From positions 18,949,260 to 19,013,259 of the forward strand of contig NC_065530.1 of assembly GCF_020184175.1 (NCBI RefSeq): DNA of 64,000 bases, in the 5' to 3' direction. Origin of the DNA: Aphis gossypii (Eukaryota; Arthropoda; Insecta; Hemiptera; Aphididae). A program made the translations under genes and the position numbers. Of this stretch, positions 24,660-36,191 are shown piece after piece. The notes below the pieces were generated by a model. It was given only the letters and a program-made list of their open reading frames with translations, did no database searches and had not been told where the DNA came from. The first letter of the stretch is position 1; each line of letters begins with the position of its first letter.

Positions 24660-25265
24660 TTAAGCTCTTGTGATAACCAGCTCTACTTCCCATTGATTTA
24701 TTAAGTTATACATAGCTAATGGAGCAAATTGTGACCATGGGAAATCTTCCTGAGGGGATCCTTTAGGTTTTGATTTTTTTTTATAATTTTCTCCAATTTC
24801 CATCTCGGGAAATTCTTTATTTTTTTCTAATTAAATGTATTGCAAAATTAATTATACATACATGTATATATTATACGAACAATATTAAAAGATAAACAAT
24901 TCAACACTTTTAAATTACCATATCGCTCACTCATTTGATTTGCAAACATATTCCTCAAAAAACTTTCACATGCCTTCTGTTTGGCTTGTGTCTTGGAAAT
25001 ATGATTACCAGTATACGTTTTACCTCCAATCTACATTTTTTTAAAGAATAATTATTAATCATAAGGTATATTATTTCACACAGCATAAAATAAAATAATA
25101 TTTTACTTTAAAAGTGCTGTATAACTCGTAGCATTATTACTTGCACCCCTTTGATGCTCTTGTAACTGAATTTTTACATCCATAACCTACTCATTGAACA
25201 CCATTAATGGTGTTTTAGGACAAACTAAACGACGCATCGTGTTATCGGCAATTTTTTTGATATCC
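24660..25265 (-). pseudogene. Broken gene copy encoding a double-stranded RNA-binding domain
   Basis: Three exon-like blocks on the minus strand, 25265-25107, 25030 to about 24918, and about 24830 to 24660, are separated by GT-AG introns. The first reads DIKKIADNTMRRLVCPKTPL, MVFNE, then a TAG stop, then VMDVKIQLQEHQRG; the second reads IGGKTYTGNHISKTQAKQKA, CESFLRNMF. Together they form a dsRBD (alpha-beta-beta-beta-alpha with the Lys-rich second helix). The third carries FPWSQFAPLAMYNLINQWE before a stop. The internal stop and a one-base phase mismatch at the first intron argue for decay. Retained introns mean a DNA-level duplication, not a retrocopy. The parent gene was not identified. Confidence 0.7.
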
Positions 25266-25589
25266 CTTGTATATAAATAAAAGATATTAGGTTAAAAAAA
25301 TGTAATAACCACGGATAATCTGCAAAATTAAAATTCAAACAAAAATGTTATTATTACATATTATATGTATTATTAAAAAATTAAATCATGTAGTTTAAAA
25401 TATTATTTTAGGAAAATTATATTAAAGCATGTTTTGTTGTTATTTGAACATTCATATAATATTACAAAAATATTTAAAATTTTATAAATTTTTTTATAAT
25501 TTTTGTATACAATTGTACATAGAAGATTACAGATAATCGAGAGTACATTGTATTGGTTTTAAAATATATATTATATTTTAATGTATAGG

Positions 25590-25960
25590 TAGGCATAATT
25601 TTTTTTTATTAGTGTCAAGTTCAAATATTGACAAAAATTCGTCGAAACCATGAATATTGCAAATTATATTGAAGTTATAATTTATAAAAAATGTTGTATA
25701 AGTAGCTAAGAGTTGAAAATTTAATAAAAGATTTTCCATAAGTTTGGCTTATAATAATTATAATAAAATTTGAATCTTGGCTTATTAAAAACATTTTATC
25801 CTAAGTTTAATTTTTTTTCACTCGTTAAATAACGATTTGCTATCAAATAAGATTAGATTTTTGTTATAGTTAAAAATTACTAGTCGTCCTAGGCTATTTT
25901 TAAATACTACATGCATTTGGAATGTAATATTAAAAATAAGGATTTTCATCTTAAAAAAAT
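25590..25960. repeat. Fragment of the internally repetitive element family
   Basis: Phrases such as TTATTAGTGTCAAGTTCAAA, AAAAATTCGTCGAAAC, TAAAAGATTTTCCATAAGTT and TTTTTGTTATAGTTAAAAAT match parts of the element copies near 24060, 35600 and 33830-34025. No termini are present. Confidence 0.6.
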
Positions 25961-26215
25961 TAAGTTTTATTGTGCGTATACTAAATACCAAAGTTTTTTT
26001 TTTTTATTTTTAGAAGAATATATACAATCTATATCTTAGACATAATAAGTATATGTGCGATAAGGGAGACAACAAATAGGGTGATATACATAAATTTGAG
26101 AAAAGAAGCCACCCACTAATGACACTTTTGACTTGGTATAGTCATGCAATTTAACTACATTAGTATTTATACTATATATTATATATTTAGTTATATCTTA
26201 GGTATATGTTATTAT

Positions 26216-26590
26216 TTAAAGTAATAAATCTCTGCACCATTTAGGTTTAAGTCATCTTGGAGGACTACCTGGGATTGTGAGGGATGATAAGTTTTTAATG
26301 AGTGGATTTGAATGAGAGGATAGACAGCTATGAAATTTTTTATAAAAGCGTTTAGCTTTATCGTGAATAGTATTTAAGTTACAATCTAAATGTAGGGTAT
26401 GGTTTGATATGTATGGAGGTTCGTTAAATAATTTCCTTAAGGTCATATTTTGGAAAGCTTGAATCTTATTCAGGTTTGACTTCTTAGCATTTCCCCATAG
26501 CTGCAGTCCAAATACCAAAGTTAAAAAAAAAAATGATGATCCAGTAATCAGTAAATCTAGTTTCATATTCTGCAAAATATGTAGGTACAA
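26216..26590 (-). mobile_element. Jockey-type LINE, truncated 3' end of the reverse transcriptase ORF
   Basis: A minus-strand frame of 112 codons includes FGLQLWGNAKKSNLNKIQAF and PPYISNHTLHLDCNLNTIHD, the conserved C-terminal region downstream of the reverse transcriptase domain in Jockey elements. It is interrupted by TGA just before LKPKWCRDLLL and a final stop near 26216. The flank down to about 26040 is probably the 3' UTR. The 5' part is absent, as expected for a 5'-truncated insertion. Confidence 0.85.
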
Positions 26591-27600
26591 AATATTTATT
26601 TTAATAGTAAGTACCTACCTACACCTTAAAATATATCAATACTAATACTTCGATATCATATTATTATATTATTATAAAAAGTTTAAAAATAGATTAGTTG
26701 ATATAAGTATCATAATATTATAATTAATGTTTATTATGTCATGATGAGTACCTACCTACTGGAGATTTTTTTTCCAAACACAGCTAGTAGTCCGAAGATA
26801 TTATATTTTCCATCAGTTAGCAGCTGTCACATTTAACTAAATATGTCATGTATTTAATTCAGTGTGCTGACAACTAGTGACAACAGCTGAATTTAAACAA
26901 TGTTAACTTCATGACAGCTTTATTTGATCTATAGCTAAATAAAATAAAAATACTAATGATACATTATAAATATATTAGAATAAATGTTATTTAGCTATAT
27001 GATCGTGATCATGATATATATTTATATTATTTTATTTAAACCGTGTTCAAATCATAAAGTATTTTCATTTTTTTTTTTTATAGGTATTCTTGTAGTTCTT
27101 ACTTTAAGGTTCAAACATTTTAAAACTGTTCAATATTCGTGTCGGTCTAAATATCACGTTGTTAATCAGTGTTCCCTAAGCTTGTAAAATGGAAATCCCT
27201 TCAGGCTGTGAATATTTTGATTTCTCATGCGGTTGGTGTTCACGAGCTATAAATTACAGTAATACAGCTAAATTGTACAACTAAAATCGAACAAATTATG
27301 TTTCAAAAATTAAATATACTCAACTTTAGAAATATTAATGTTTGAAAAATGTGTATTTAGATTTCTATAAAATGCACAACAGTCACACTGTAAAAGCTCA
27401 GTAGTAAACAAATTGTTTAAATTATTATCTACACTTAGGAATACGTGAACTGATAACAACACGTTTTCCACTTTTCAGTTTTCAAGTTTTAGCGTAATAC
27501 TTTGAATTTGAATTTTAAATTCTACCAGTAGGTACATCGGATAAAATAATAATTCAACTTCCAAAATTCTCAACAGTAAATCATTCGGTTATCAACTAAT

Positions 27601-29403
27601 ATGACTGACCAAAACATTTTAGATAAATCTATGAGAAGTGTTTTTGGTATGTATTTTTGGTATTCATATAGTTTTATAACTATGATATGCAATATATTTC
27701 ACTTGAGCACCTGATTTTGTTTTCGTTTTAGTGGGAAACATTCCGTATGAAGCCACTGAAGAAAAGTTAAAAGATATTTTCAGTGAAGTAGGACCTGTTA
27801 TATCATTCAAGTATAATACATTAAAAAATCTTTCTATGATTATTTATTATGATAAACTTTATTTACCTAACCATTGTAGACTAGTATACGATCGAGAAAC
27901 CGGTAAACCCAAAGGTTATGGATTTTGCGAATACAAAGATCAAGAAACAGCGCTTAGTGCTATGAGAAATCTTAATGGATATGAAATTGGTGGACGTACT
28001 CTACGTGTTGACAACGCTTGTACAGAAAAGTCTAGACTTGAAATGCAGTGTAAATATTTAATAAATTACTAAATTTTAAATATCAAAATGTATAATTTAC
28101 TGTGTATTTCAGCTTTAATGATGGGAATGCCTTCTTCTGAAAATCATTATGGTGAAGCGGTAAGTGCTGAAAAAGCTCCAGAAGCGATAAGTACTGCAGT
28201 TGCATCTTTACCACCAGAACAAATGTATGAGCTCATGAAACAAATGAAATCATGCATTCAGGTAATACTAACAGAATTACTCTACTTCAAAATAAAAATA
28301 ATAACCATGTACATAATCTGTAGAATAATCCAACTGAAGCTAGAAACATGTTACTACAGAACCCTCAACTTGGATATGCATTATTGCAAGCTCAAATTAT
28401 AATGAAAATAGTGGATCCTCAAATCGCTGCTGTAATTATAAAAATAAAATATTGTTTTCCATATTGCTACATGAAATTTAGTTAAAATATTAGTTTTTTA
28501 AGCGACTCTTTCCTGAATTTTTGCCTATAAAAATGAAGTATTTAAGTTTATTGTATTCAAATTATATTATTTGACAGAGTATGTTGCAATCTTCAAATCA
28601 AGTTCCACCCACTCCAATACCCAATAATTCTGCTACTGCAACAACAACCATCAATCCAATGCCTCATATGTCCAATAATGATAATAATATGTGGGCGCAA
28701 CCCAAGCCTTCAATTCCTCCTCAAATGGCTCAACCCCATGGTGTGAAATTTAATAAGTACTGCTTAAAACACTTAATAAATAAATTATTTTGTTTTTTTT
28801 TTTTTTAATTATTTAGTCGAAGACATGGATTTAAGACAAGTAAATCGTGGCCGTGTCATGGATCAAGATTTAAGACAACCACCAATTCAAATGCCAATTC
28901 CTCAACCATTGTCATCAATACCAGTTGAATCTTCTATTCCACCATCATTACCGTAAATTTTATTAAAATAATAAAATTATCATTTACTAATTGTTATATA
29001 ATGTTTGTAGGGTGTCAAGAGACCCTCGAGCACCAGTATCAATAGATTCAGATATTCGAACTTATACAATTAGGGATCCCAGGGCAAACAGTAGTAACGT
29101 TGTTGCAACACCACCTCAAATACCTTCTCAGACTGTTCAGCAACCTCCTCGACCTCAGATTGCACAACAACTACCCAAACCTGGATCTTCTACAGATACT
29201 GAAAAAGTAATTATTATTCTAATCGCCATAATCAAAATGTTACGTAGAATAAAATATTTAAATCAATTTATGTTATATTTTAGGCTGCTTTAATCATGCA
29301 AGTGTTACAATTAACTGAGGAACAAATATCAAAATTACCTGCAGAACAACGACAAAGCATACTTGTTTTGAAAGAGCAAATAGCCAAGTCCGCTCAGAGA
29401 TAA
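27601..29403 (+). CDS. CstF64: Cleavage stimulation factor subunit 2 (CstF64)
   Basis: Nine exons, 27601-27646, 27732-27810, 27880-28049, 28113-28261, 28324-28431, 28578-28740, 28817-28952, 29011-29206 and 29284-29403, join in phase into 388 residues. Residues 14-92 are an RRM with RNP2 VFVGNI and RNP1 KGYGFCEY; this domain binds the GU-rich element downstream of the poly(A) site. A hinge domain follows (SLPPEQMYELMKQMKSCIQ, ARNMLLQNPQLGYALLQAQI), which in the family binds CstF77 and symplekin. A Pro/Gln/Asn-rich linker leads to the C-terminal three-helix domain (AALIMQVLQLTEEQISKLP...KEQIAKSAQR), the Pcf11-binding module. The vertebrate MEARA-type repeats are absent. Several introns are only 58-76 bp. 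Confidence 0.96.
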
Positions 29404-29622
29404 TTTTAATTAAACAATATTGTAAAAACTTTAAATAGAATTAATTTATTTACGAATAGGTTTAATCTTGAAAACTATTAATATTTTAATTGAACGACAA
29501 TATACTCTATTATTGAGTTATATTAATTGTCACCATTTATATATTTATTATAATATATGTTTTAATGTTTATACACTGCTAAATCAACAGTTATTAGTTA
29601 TTACTTATTATTTATAAACGAC

Positions 29623-29656
29623 TTTAGATAGTATCAAATTTTAGATACTATCTAAA
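29623..29656. other. Perfect 13-bp hairpin in the CstF64 3' UTR
   Basis: TTTAGATAGTATC (29623-29635) and its exact reverse complement (29644-29656) surround an 8-nt loop. It lies 29 nt before the AATAAA at 29685, inside the likely 3' UTR of a gene encoding a polyadenylation factor. Confidence 0.6.
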
Positions 29657-29684
29657 ATCCTAAAGCTGTGCTTATATTGAAATC

Positions 29685-29690
29685 AATAAA
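29685..29690 (+). terminator. Likely poly(A) signal of CstF64
   Basis: AATAAA 282 bp after the TAA stop, followed by a T-rich stretch (TTTTATTTTTTCTT, from 29701) suited to CstF binding. Confidence 0.6.
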
Positions 29691-30373
29691 GAAACATAAC
29701 ATTTTATTTTTTCTTACCAAGATGATGATTATCATTTTATTACTATGGGTATTTATCAGTGGTGAATTCTCCTGGCATGCTCAGCATGCGCCACGTACTA
29801 AAAAATATAAACATAATTAGTAAAAATACAAAATTATTTTATCAATAATACATTATATATTTCTAACATCATAATGTATGACAAAAATTCATTGCATGCG
29901 ATATCTGTGGCGCAAGCTGTACAATGCTTGATATCACTATGAAATATCAGTTATTCTAAGATTCGCTTCACTATCAGCCACAGTATTAACTACCCTAGTT
30001 ATGCTCATAATGTTGCACTTCGTTAATGATTAATATAATTTACATATACAAATGTATAAAATGTATATTAATTTAGTTAATTTTTATTTATTTATAAATA
30101 AATACAAATTTGTATAATGTATACATGTATTTATTATAAATTAAATAGAATTATAATACGTTATACTCATTATAGTAAATTAGCATGCCCATACTCAAGT
30201 ATCATTATTCGCCACTGGTATTTAGTAATTACATTTCAGGACTAGTAGCACTGTATATTATCAAACTATTAATTTCATTTTTTATATCTGATCTTCATGT
30301 ATTGTTTGAGGTATAATAATTCTGTACAGGTCAATAATATATTAAATTTAAGTTAGGGATCCTCTCACAACTG

Positions 30374-30953
30374 CAGTTCCCAACCGGGGGGGGGGATTTA
30401 GAATCTTCTCAGGGGGAATATAATGATGATGGAATTACAAAAATAATTATGTTATTTTACAATGTATACAATTTATATAACTATATTAATCTTCAGATTA
30501 TTATGCATCATTAACAATTATATATTATAACGATTGAGTTGATAGACTTTTTAATACAAAAGATACAAAATTTGATTCACACGACCTACAGTTATTTGTT
30601 TGCCTCTGATAACGAATTCTAGAATCCAAATAGAGCAGGTGTTGAAATGTTATTTCTAGATGTGACTTCGAATTTACAGTTTACACGTCAGTCAAGTCAC
30701 ACTTTTAATACCATAGTTTTGTGTATTTTATATTAATAATTTTTTCTATACTTTATATTATTTCTTCATAAGTTGATTTATAATACATTTTTAAAATTAT
30801 GAAAATAATAATAAAAGTAAGATGTTATATATTGTATGATTTATTTGTACGCCTTACAATAAAATATTTGCCTAAACTAGCTTAAGGGGGGGGGGGTGAG
30901 ATTTTAGTAAATTTACAAGAGAGGTGTAGAATGAAAAAGGTTGGGAACCACTG
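30374..30953. mobile_element. Non-autonomous hAT-like element, copy 2
   Basis: Left end CAGTTCCCAACC followed by a run of ten G; right end GGTTGGGAACCACTG preceded by another G run near 30887. The termini match the CAGTGGTTCCCAACC type of hAT elements. The interior shares blocks in opposite orientation with 9879-10519. Flanking octamers are not identical, so the target duplication has decayed or the ends are slightly off. It fills much of the spacer between CstF64 and Peter Pan. Confidence 0.75.
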
Positions 30954-31861
30954 CCTTACAGCTTTTATTAGAATTAAACATAAAATTAAATGTTCTTAAC
31001 ATCTTCATTACATATATTGTATTATCTGCAAAATGTATTAAGAATTATCAAATTTTAATTCAATTGACTGATGAAAAAACCATATTAATTTAAAAATAGT
31101 GTTAAATATTTCAGATATCATCCAATATTTTAATAATTTAGTTTTTATTAATTACTAAATCTAAATGGCAAAAGGAAAGTTACTAAAAGTTGGCGATTTA
31201 TTTTTTCTGTATTTATTTAAAGTATTAAACATAATTTTTAATTTAAGTATGCTATATAAATCTGAGGTTAAAAGGATATCTAGAGATCAAAATTAAGTTT
31301 TATCTAGAACTTGTATAAAAAAATGTCACTTGATATTTAATTTTTTAACATTTAGACATATCAATTTAGGTACAAAAAAGTAAAAATATATAAAATAACT
31401 CTCTAGTTAAGGACTAATTTTGAGAGATTATGTTCTTACCTCTCATCTCATTGTTGGTACCTATGTACATTTTAAGTATGATTTAAAATGTAATTTATTT
31501 AAAAATTAAAAATCTGGAATTCTTAGTTTAAATTTATATTCACCATGATCAAAATAACTAGGAATGATCACATAAAAACTATAGTTTTATAGTACATAAT
31601 CAGGGAAAGTCTTCTATAGAAAATAATGTTAACTGCATGTTATTAAAACCAGGAAACTCAATGGATTTGAGACGCACCTAACATCAACATTATAAATGTA
31701 CCAGTGCTACATGATCATACCTAATTATTTCTATCATGATATTAACTAAATAAACATCTCAAAACAATATTTAAAAACTAATAATTGTATTATAAACAAA
31801 AAACATAATACATAAATTATTTTATTTTTGATACACATATATATATTTAAGTTATGAATTT

Positions 31862-33419
31862 TTAGACTTCCTCTTTTGCTTCTTTTTTATCATCTGGTTT
31901 TTCATCTGGTTTTTTAATAAATTCATGGAACATCACATCGCCAGTCATAAGTCCTTCTTCAACTTTGATCAACTAAAACAGTTTAAAAATATTGTTAATT
32001 TTGACCAACCATGATTCAAAAAGAAAAAACCTTGTTCCTTTATGATTTTACCTGTAATGTTAGTCTTGGTCCAAGCTCACTCAATCGTATGGAAGACTGA
32101 GTTCCTACTATGTTGCCCCGACTCACCAATTTTTGTGGAACAACAACATTAGAACTTGTAGATTCTTCAAACTCACTATCAGACAGTAGTTCTGGTCTAC
32201 AAAATATAAAGTTTGTTATTTTAGAAAATAAATTAATAGAATTCAGACACATATCAAGACATAATGTATTGAATATTTACTTTAACAAGAATTCATCAAT
32301 GTCGTCAAAATTTGATAAATCTGGTACTTTACTCTGAACAATTTTTTTTACTCCTTTAGATAAGCCAACTGGAACGGTTTTAATAGCATAATGTCTAAAT
32401 TCAATCAATTTTGTTTCAGTGTTGTAGTTCATTAAAACACATCTTTTAATATCATTCAAATTTACCTAGTTTAATAAGTCAATAAAATTAATATTTAACA
32501 TTTAGTTTTAAAATTTAATGCTATAATATGATTAGTATTGTTCTTACTTTTGTGACATTAATAGTTGGGAACATATTTTGGAACATAGTGGCCATTAGGT
32601 TGATATGCAGTCCTTCACCAGTAAAATTATTCATAACAATTAAGGGGGCATGACTGAACAATTTTGGATTTACCATTTGTTTGCGCAAAGACGACACAAC
32701 ATCTTTGCTTAAAGCATAATTTTGTAGTTTAAATGTCATTGTTGGACCTTGAGGTAATCTAGCAACACGAAAATTAACCCCGGTATCTGAGCTTGTGAAT
32801 ACGCACAAATGTGAAACATGCATTGGGCCTGCCAAAGCAACAAAATCCTTAATTGTGTTTTTTTTGTAAACCTATTAAAAAGAAAAAAGTTAAACAGTGA
32901 ATTATATTCAAGAGTATAAAATATTTTTACTTAAAATTAATAACTAAATTTCAAAATTACTTGTAATGAAGCAGCAGTGAATGGTTCCATAACTTTTCGA
33001 AAATCTTTGACCAACTGCAATAGACTTTTACCTATTTGTCCTCGGTGGATAACAAATGAATGTGGAGCTCTTTTCAATTCTTCAGGTTCTTCATATACAG
33101 TTTTCTTCAATTTCTTCAACCGTTTCTGTTTTTGTCAAATAAATGATAAATAAATAAATGGATCATTAATTAAATGTGTGAAACATTAAATATAAAACTT
33201 AACATTTAAACATTATAATAACTTTTTAATACATAAAGTAACTATTTAATTGTCATTAAATTAAAAAAATAACACACATTTGAAACTATATTACAGTAAG
33301 TTGATACCTAATTTATCCTAACATCCAATTATTTTTCAGACGCTAAACAAATCATACATAACTGAAAATAATGAATTACTTACATTTTTCTTTACGGTAG
33401 ATTTACGTTTGGAACCCAT
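31862..33419 (-). CDS. ppan: Peter Pan / SSF1 ribosome biogenesis protein (Brix domain)
   Basis: Six exons on the minus strand, 33419-33384, 33125-32961, 32871-32548, 32465-32281, 32196-32052 and 31972-31862, join in phase into 321 residues. After a basic N terminus (MGSKRKSTVKKNKRLKKLKK) comes the Brix domain: APHSFVIHRGQIGKSLLQLV, FRKVMEPFTAASLQ, GPMHVSHLCVFTSS, FRVARLPQGPTMTFKL and LSELGPRLTLQLIKVEEGLM. SSF1/Ppan proteins act in the nucleolus in 27S pre-rRNA processing for the 60S subunit. Drosophila and human proteins are roughly 460-470 residues; this one stops soon after the Brix domain with an acidic/Lys tail (KPDEKPDDKKEAKEEV) and lacks the long Lys-rich C-terminal extension. Confidence 0.94.
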
Positions 33420-33729
33420 AATGTTAAATTGTTTTGTTAAATTGTTTTATACAAAAAATATTCTAATTAAAATTAGAAGACTGTTGTGTTCAATATTAAA
33501 TTCGCGTATTTTATCACGACACAGTTGAATCAAAACAGTAAACACGTGTTTTGATGCAGAAACATCGACGACTAAGATAATCCATCCGGGTATTGATAAG
33601 AGGTCCGACCATATATTTATTATGTAAGTCATAGCGCATGTGTGGGGACTTAATTTTTAAATAAATATTCTGTAAAATTATGATAAAATGTATTTTGATT
33701 TTTGTTGTATTTGCCACGCAAGAAAAAGT

Positions 33730-34080
33730 CATGGACATTTTCAATATAAACTTTAAAGTAATCCTTTGTCAAAATTATTTTATTGTTAAAAATTTTTAAT
33801 TTGTAAAAGCAGCTAAAAAATGAAAATTTCATAAAAGATTTTCCATAAGTTTTTTTTATAATAATTATAAAAGAAGTTGAGCGATGGTCAATTAAAAATT
33901 GTTTTTCTAAAAATTAAATTTTTATGAAATCAAAAATTCACTCGTAAAATAACTATTTACTATCAAATCAGAAATTGTAATAATATAATTTCAGATTTTT
34001 GTTATAGGTAATTAAAAATTGCTAGTCGTAGTAATTTGAAACACATAAATACACCAGTTTGAATGGGAATTTTCTGTACA
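33730..34080. repeat. Fragment of the internally repetitive element family
   Basis: Shares TAAAAGATTTTCCATAAGTT, TTTTTGTTATAGGTAATTAA and the GCTAGTCGTAG region with 25590-25960 and with the long elements. It lies directly upstream of Peter Pan and ends where the hAT-like insertion at 34088 begins. Confidence 0.55.
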
Positions 34081-34087
34081 TTTTGTG

Positions 34088-34268
34088 CAGTGGCGTAAGT
34101 TACGCCGCGTAACTGAGAGTCCGCAGACCCTGCGTTGCAAGGAGGCTCACGGTAATTTGGGGCCTTTGATTATAGGACTATATTTGGTATAACAATATAT
34201 AAAGGGCCCATTTGTAACTTTTTTTAATTTTTGTGTGGGGGGACCCAAATTTTTTTGTTATGCCACTG
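34088..34268. mobile_element. hAT-like MITE with 8-bp target duplication
   Basis: Terminal inverted repeats CAGTGGCGTAAGTTACG and (inverted) TTGTTATGCCACTG enclose 181 bp. The flanking octamers are ATTTTGTG (34080-34087) and ATTTTGTA (34269-34276), seven of eight identical. That length fits hAT insertion. It appears to have inserted into the repeat fragment on its left. Confidence 0.8.
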
Positions 34269-34615
34269 ATTTTGTAGTTCCTACCTATTCTGATCATTAA
34301 AATATAAACCACATTTTTCATAAATCTCCTAGACTGACTGAAATCATCTCAAAATTTCAAAATCTCAGTACCTAGTTTCCAAAAACGCCTTAAAATATCT
34401 ATCCAGGAAAAATTTTAAGGAAAAATATGAAGTTTTACTCAAATCCTGTATTCTATTACCTATATTGAATTTGTTATAACAATAGATTTTTGAAATTTAC
34501 ATCAATCTTTTATAATACCTACCTATTTCTTATACATGATAGGTACCTTACCTATAATTTTTAATATTTTGACTTATTGAGCTATTTAAAGAAATTTAAA
34601 ATTTTCATTGTTTAA

Positions 34616-35743
34616 GATTCTGAACGAAATGATGAATGTAAGTATGTAATGATTTTACAATGAAATTCTTTTTTTGTGTCTGTGTACAACATATAACTTG
34701 TCAAAATAATGCTTTAATTTCAAACTTTGGGGTTGGTTTCCGATGGCAAAGTGAATATCCTTGGACCTTGGTGCATTATAAAGGTCAAAAGTAAACATTT
34801 TCCAACAGTTTTTAAACAAATCGGTTTTTTTTATATGGTTGTAACTTAAAAACTAATCACTGTAATACTTGAAATTTTCACCAAATATTTATATAAGTGT
34901 TTTCTTTGCACTGCTAAATTTTACTGGATTTTTTCGAGTTATATAGGCAGCTGACATTTTCGATTTTCGAAACGTGGATAAAAAAATTTTGGCTGCCCAA
35001 AAAAACTAGAAAATTTAATACAAGATTACTTATGAGTTGTTCTTTTTGTAATTAAAAAAAAAATAAATAAAAAATCGTTAATTACAATTTTTTATAAGCG
35101 TTTATAGTTCAAATTTTTACGAAATAAGTCAAAATCGTAAAAAATTTCAAGTTATTTTGTAGTTGAAAAATCATAAAAATGTAGTTTATATCTAAGCCAA
35201 TCCTAAAAAAATTCAATAGTAAATTTTTCATAAGTTTTCCTTCAAATAGCTATAGAGAAACCCGAAACATCATTATAGGAAAAATTTGAAGTGCGTTTAA
35301 ATTTAAAATTTTTGTGAAATTGCGTAACGATATCGATTCATCTTCAAACGAATTTAAATATTTGTTATAATACAAAAAGTATAAGTCATAGATACTTGAA
35401 AATTTCACCACTTATTTAGATTGGCATTTTCTTTACACGATTTAATTTTCAAAATATTAAAAAATTATAAGAATACATAGGCACAATTTTTTTTTATTGT
35501 CATATGAAGTTCAAATGTTGACAAAAAATAGTTAAAATCATGAATATTTACAAATTAGGTATTTTGTAAAAGTAGCTAAGAGTTGTAAATTTAATAAAAG
35601 ATTTTCCATAAGTTTAGCTTACACTAATTATAGAAGAACTTAAATTATGGTGTATTCAGGCCATTAAAACATAAGCCACTTTTTCACTAATACTGGAAAT
35701 TATATCCTAGGACTTAGGCAGACAAATCGTCTCCATTCAGAAT
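34616..35743. mobile_element. Long inverted-repeat element, copy 2 (shorter)
   Basis: Begins GATTCTGAACGAAATGATGA (34616) and ends at the decayed inverted terminus CTCCATTCAGAAT (35731-35743). It carries the same phrases as 22924-24491, such as AATGCTTTAATTTCAAAC, GTGAATATCCTTGG and AAAGTATAAGTCATAGATAC, but is about 440 bp shorter, having fewer internal units. Similarity again continues past the right end (ATACAATGATACC, then ACAGAGCATTACTCA), to about 35840. Confidence 0.75.
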
Positions 35744-36191
35744 AGTTTTCCATATACAATGATACCTCTTGTTGGGATTAAATTTAGTACATCAATAATA
35801 GTGACCTACTATACAACAGAGCATTACTCATTTAACTACTACTCAAATTCATAATTTTTGTTTTTTGGAGTAGCAAGTTAGTAATAAAAGGTAAAATGGT
35901 AGTTCTTAGAAGAAGAAGTTAATTTTAAAAACATAAAATAGAATTAATGTAGGTAAATGTAAAAAAATATAAAAATTAGCAATTTAATTAAAAAAAAATT
36001 AATACAATAAAAAAAATATATTATTTACATTCCTAATTTAATCTCTCAAAAATAATTAAAATAACTAGGTATGAAATAAAAATAAAATTATAGTAATCAA
36101 CAGATTTAAATAATTTTAAAACAAATAATACAAAAATTTCAGTATAAAAACATTATAAGCATAGACAATCACGAAAAACTCATTAATTAAT

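Larger units (their letters stand above)
29404..31861. other. Intergenic spacer between convergent genes
   Basis: Holds the 3' UTR of CstF64 (+), the hAT-like element at 30374-30953 and the 3' flank of Peter Pan (-). The remainder (29700-30370 and 30960-31820) is AT-rich with no coding signal. Confidence 0.6.
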
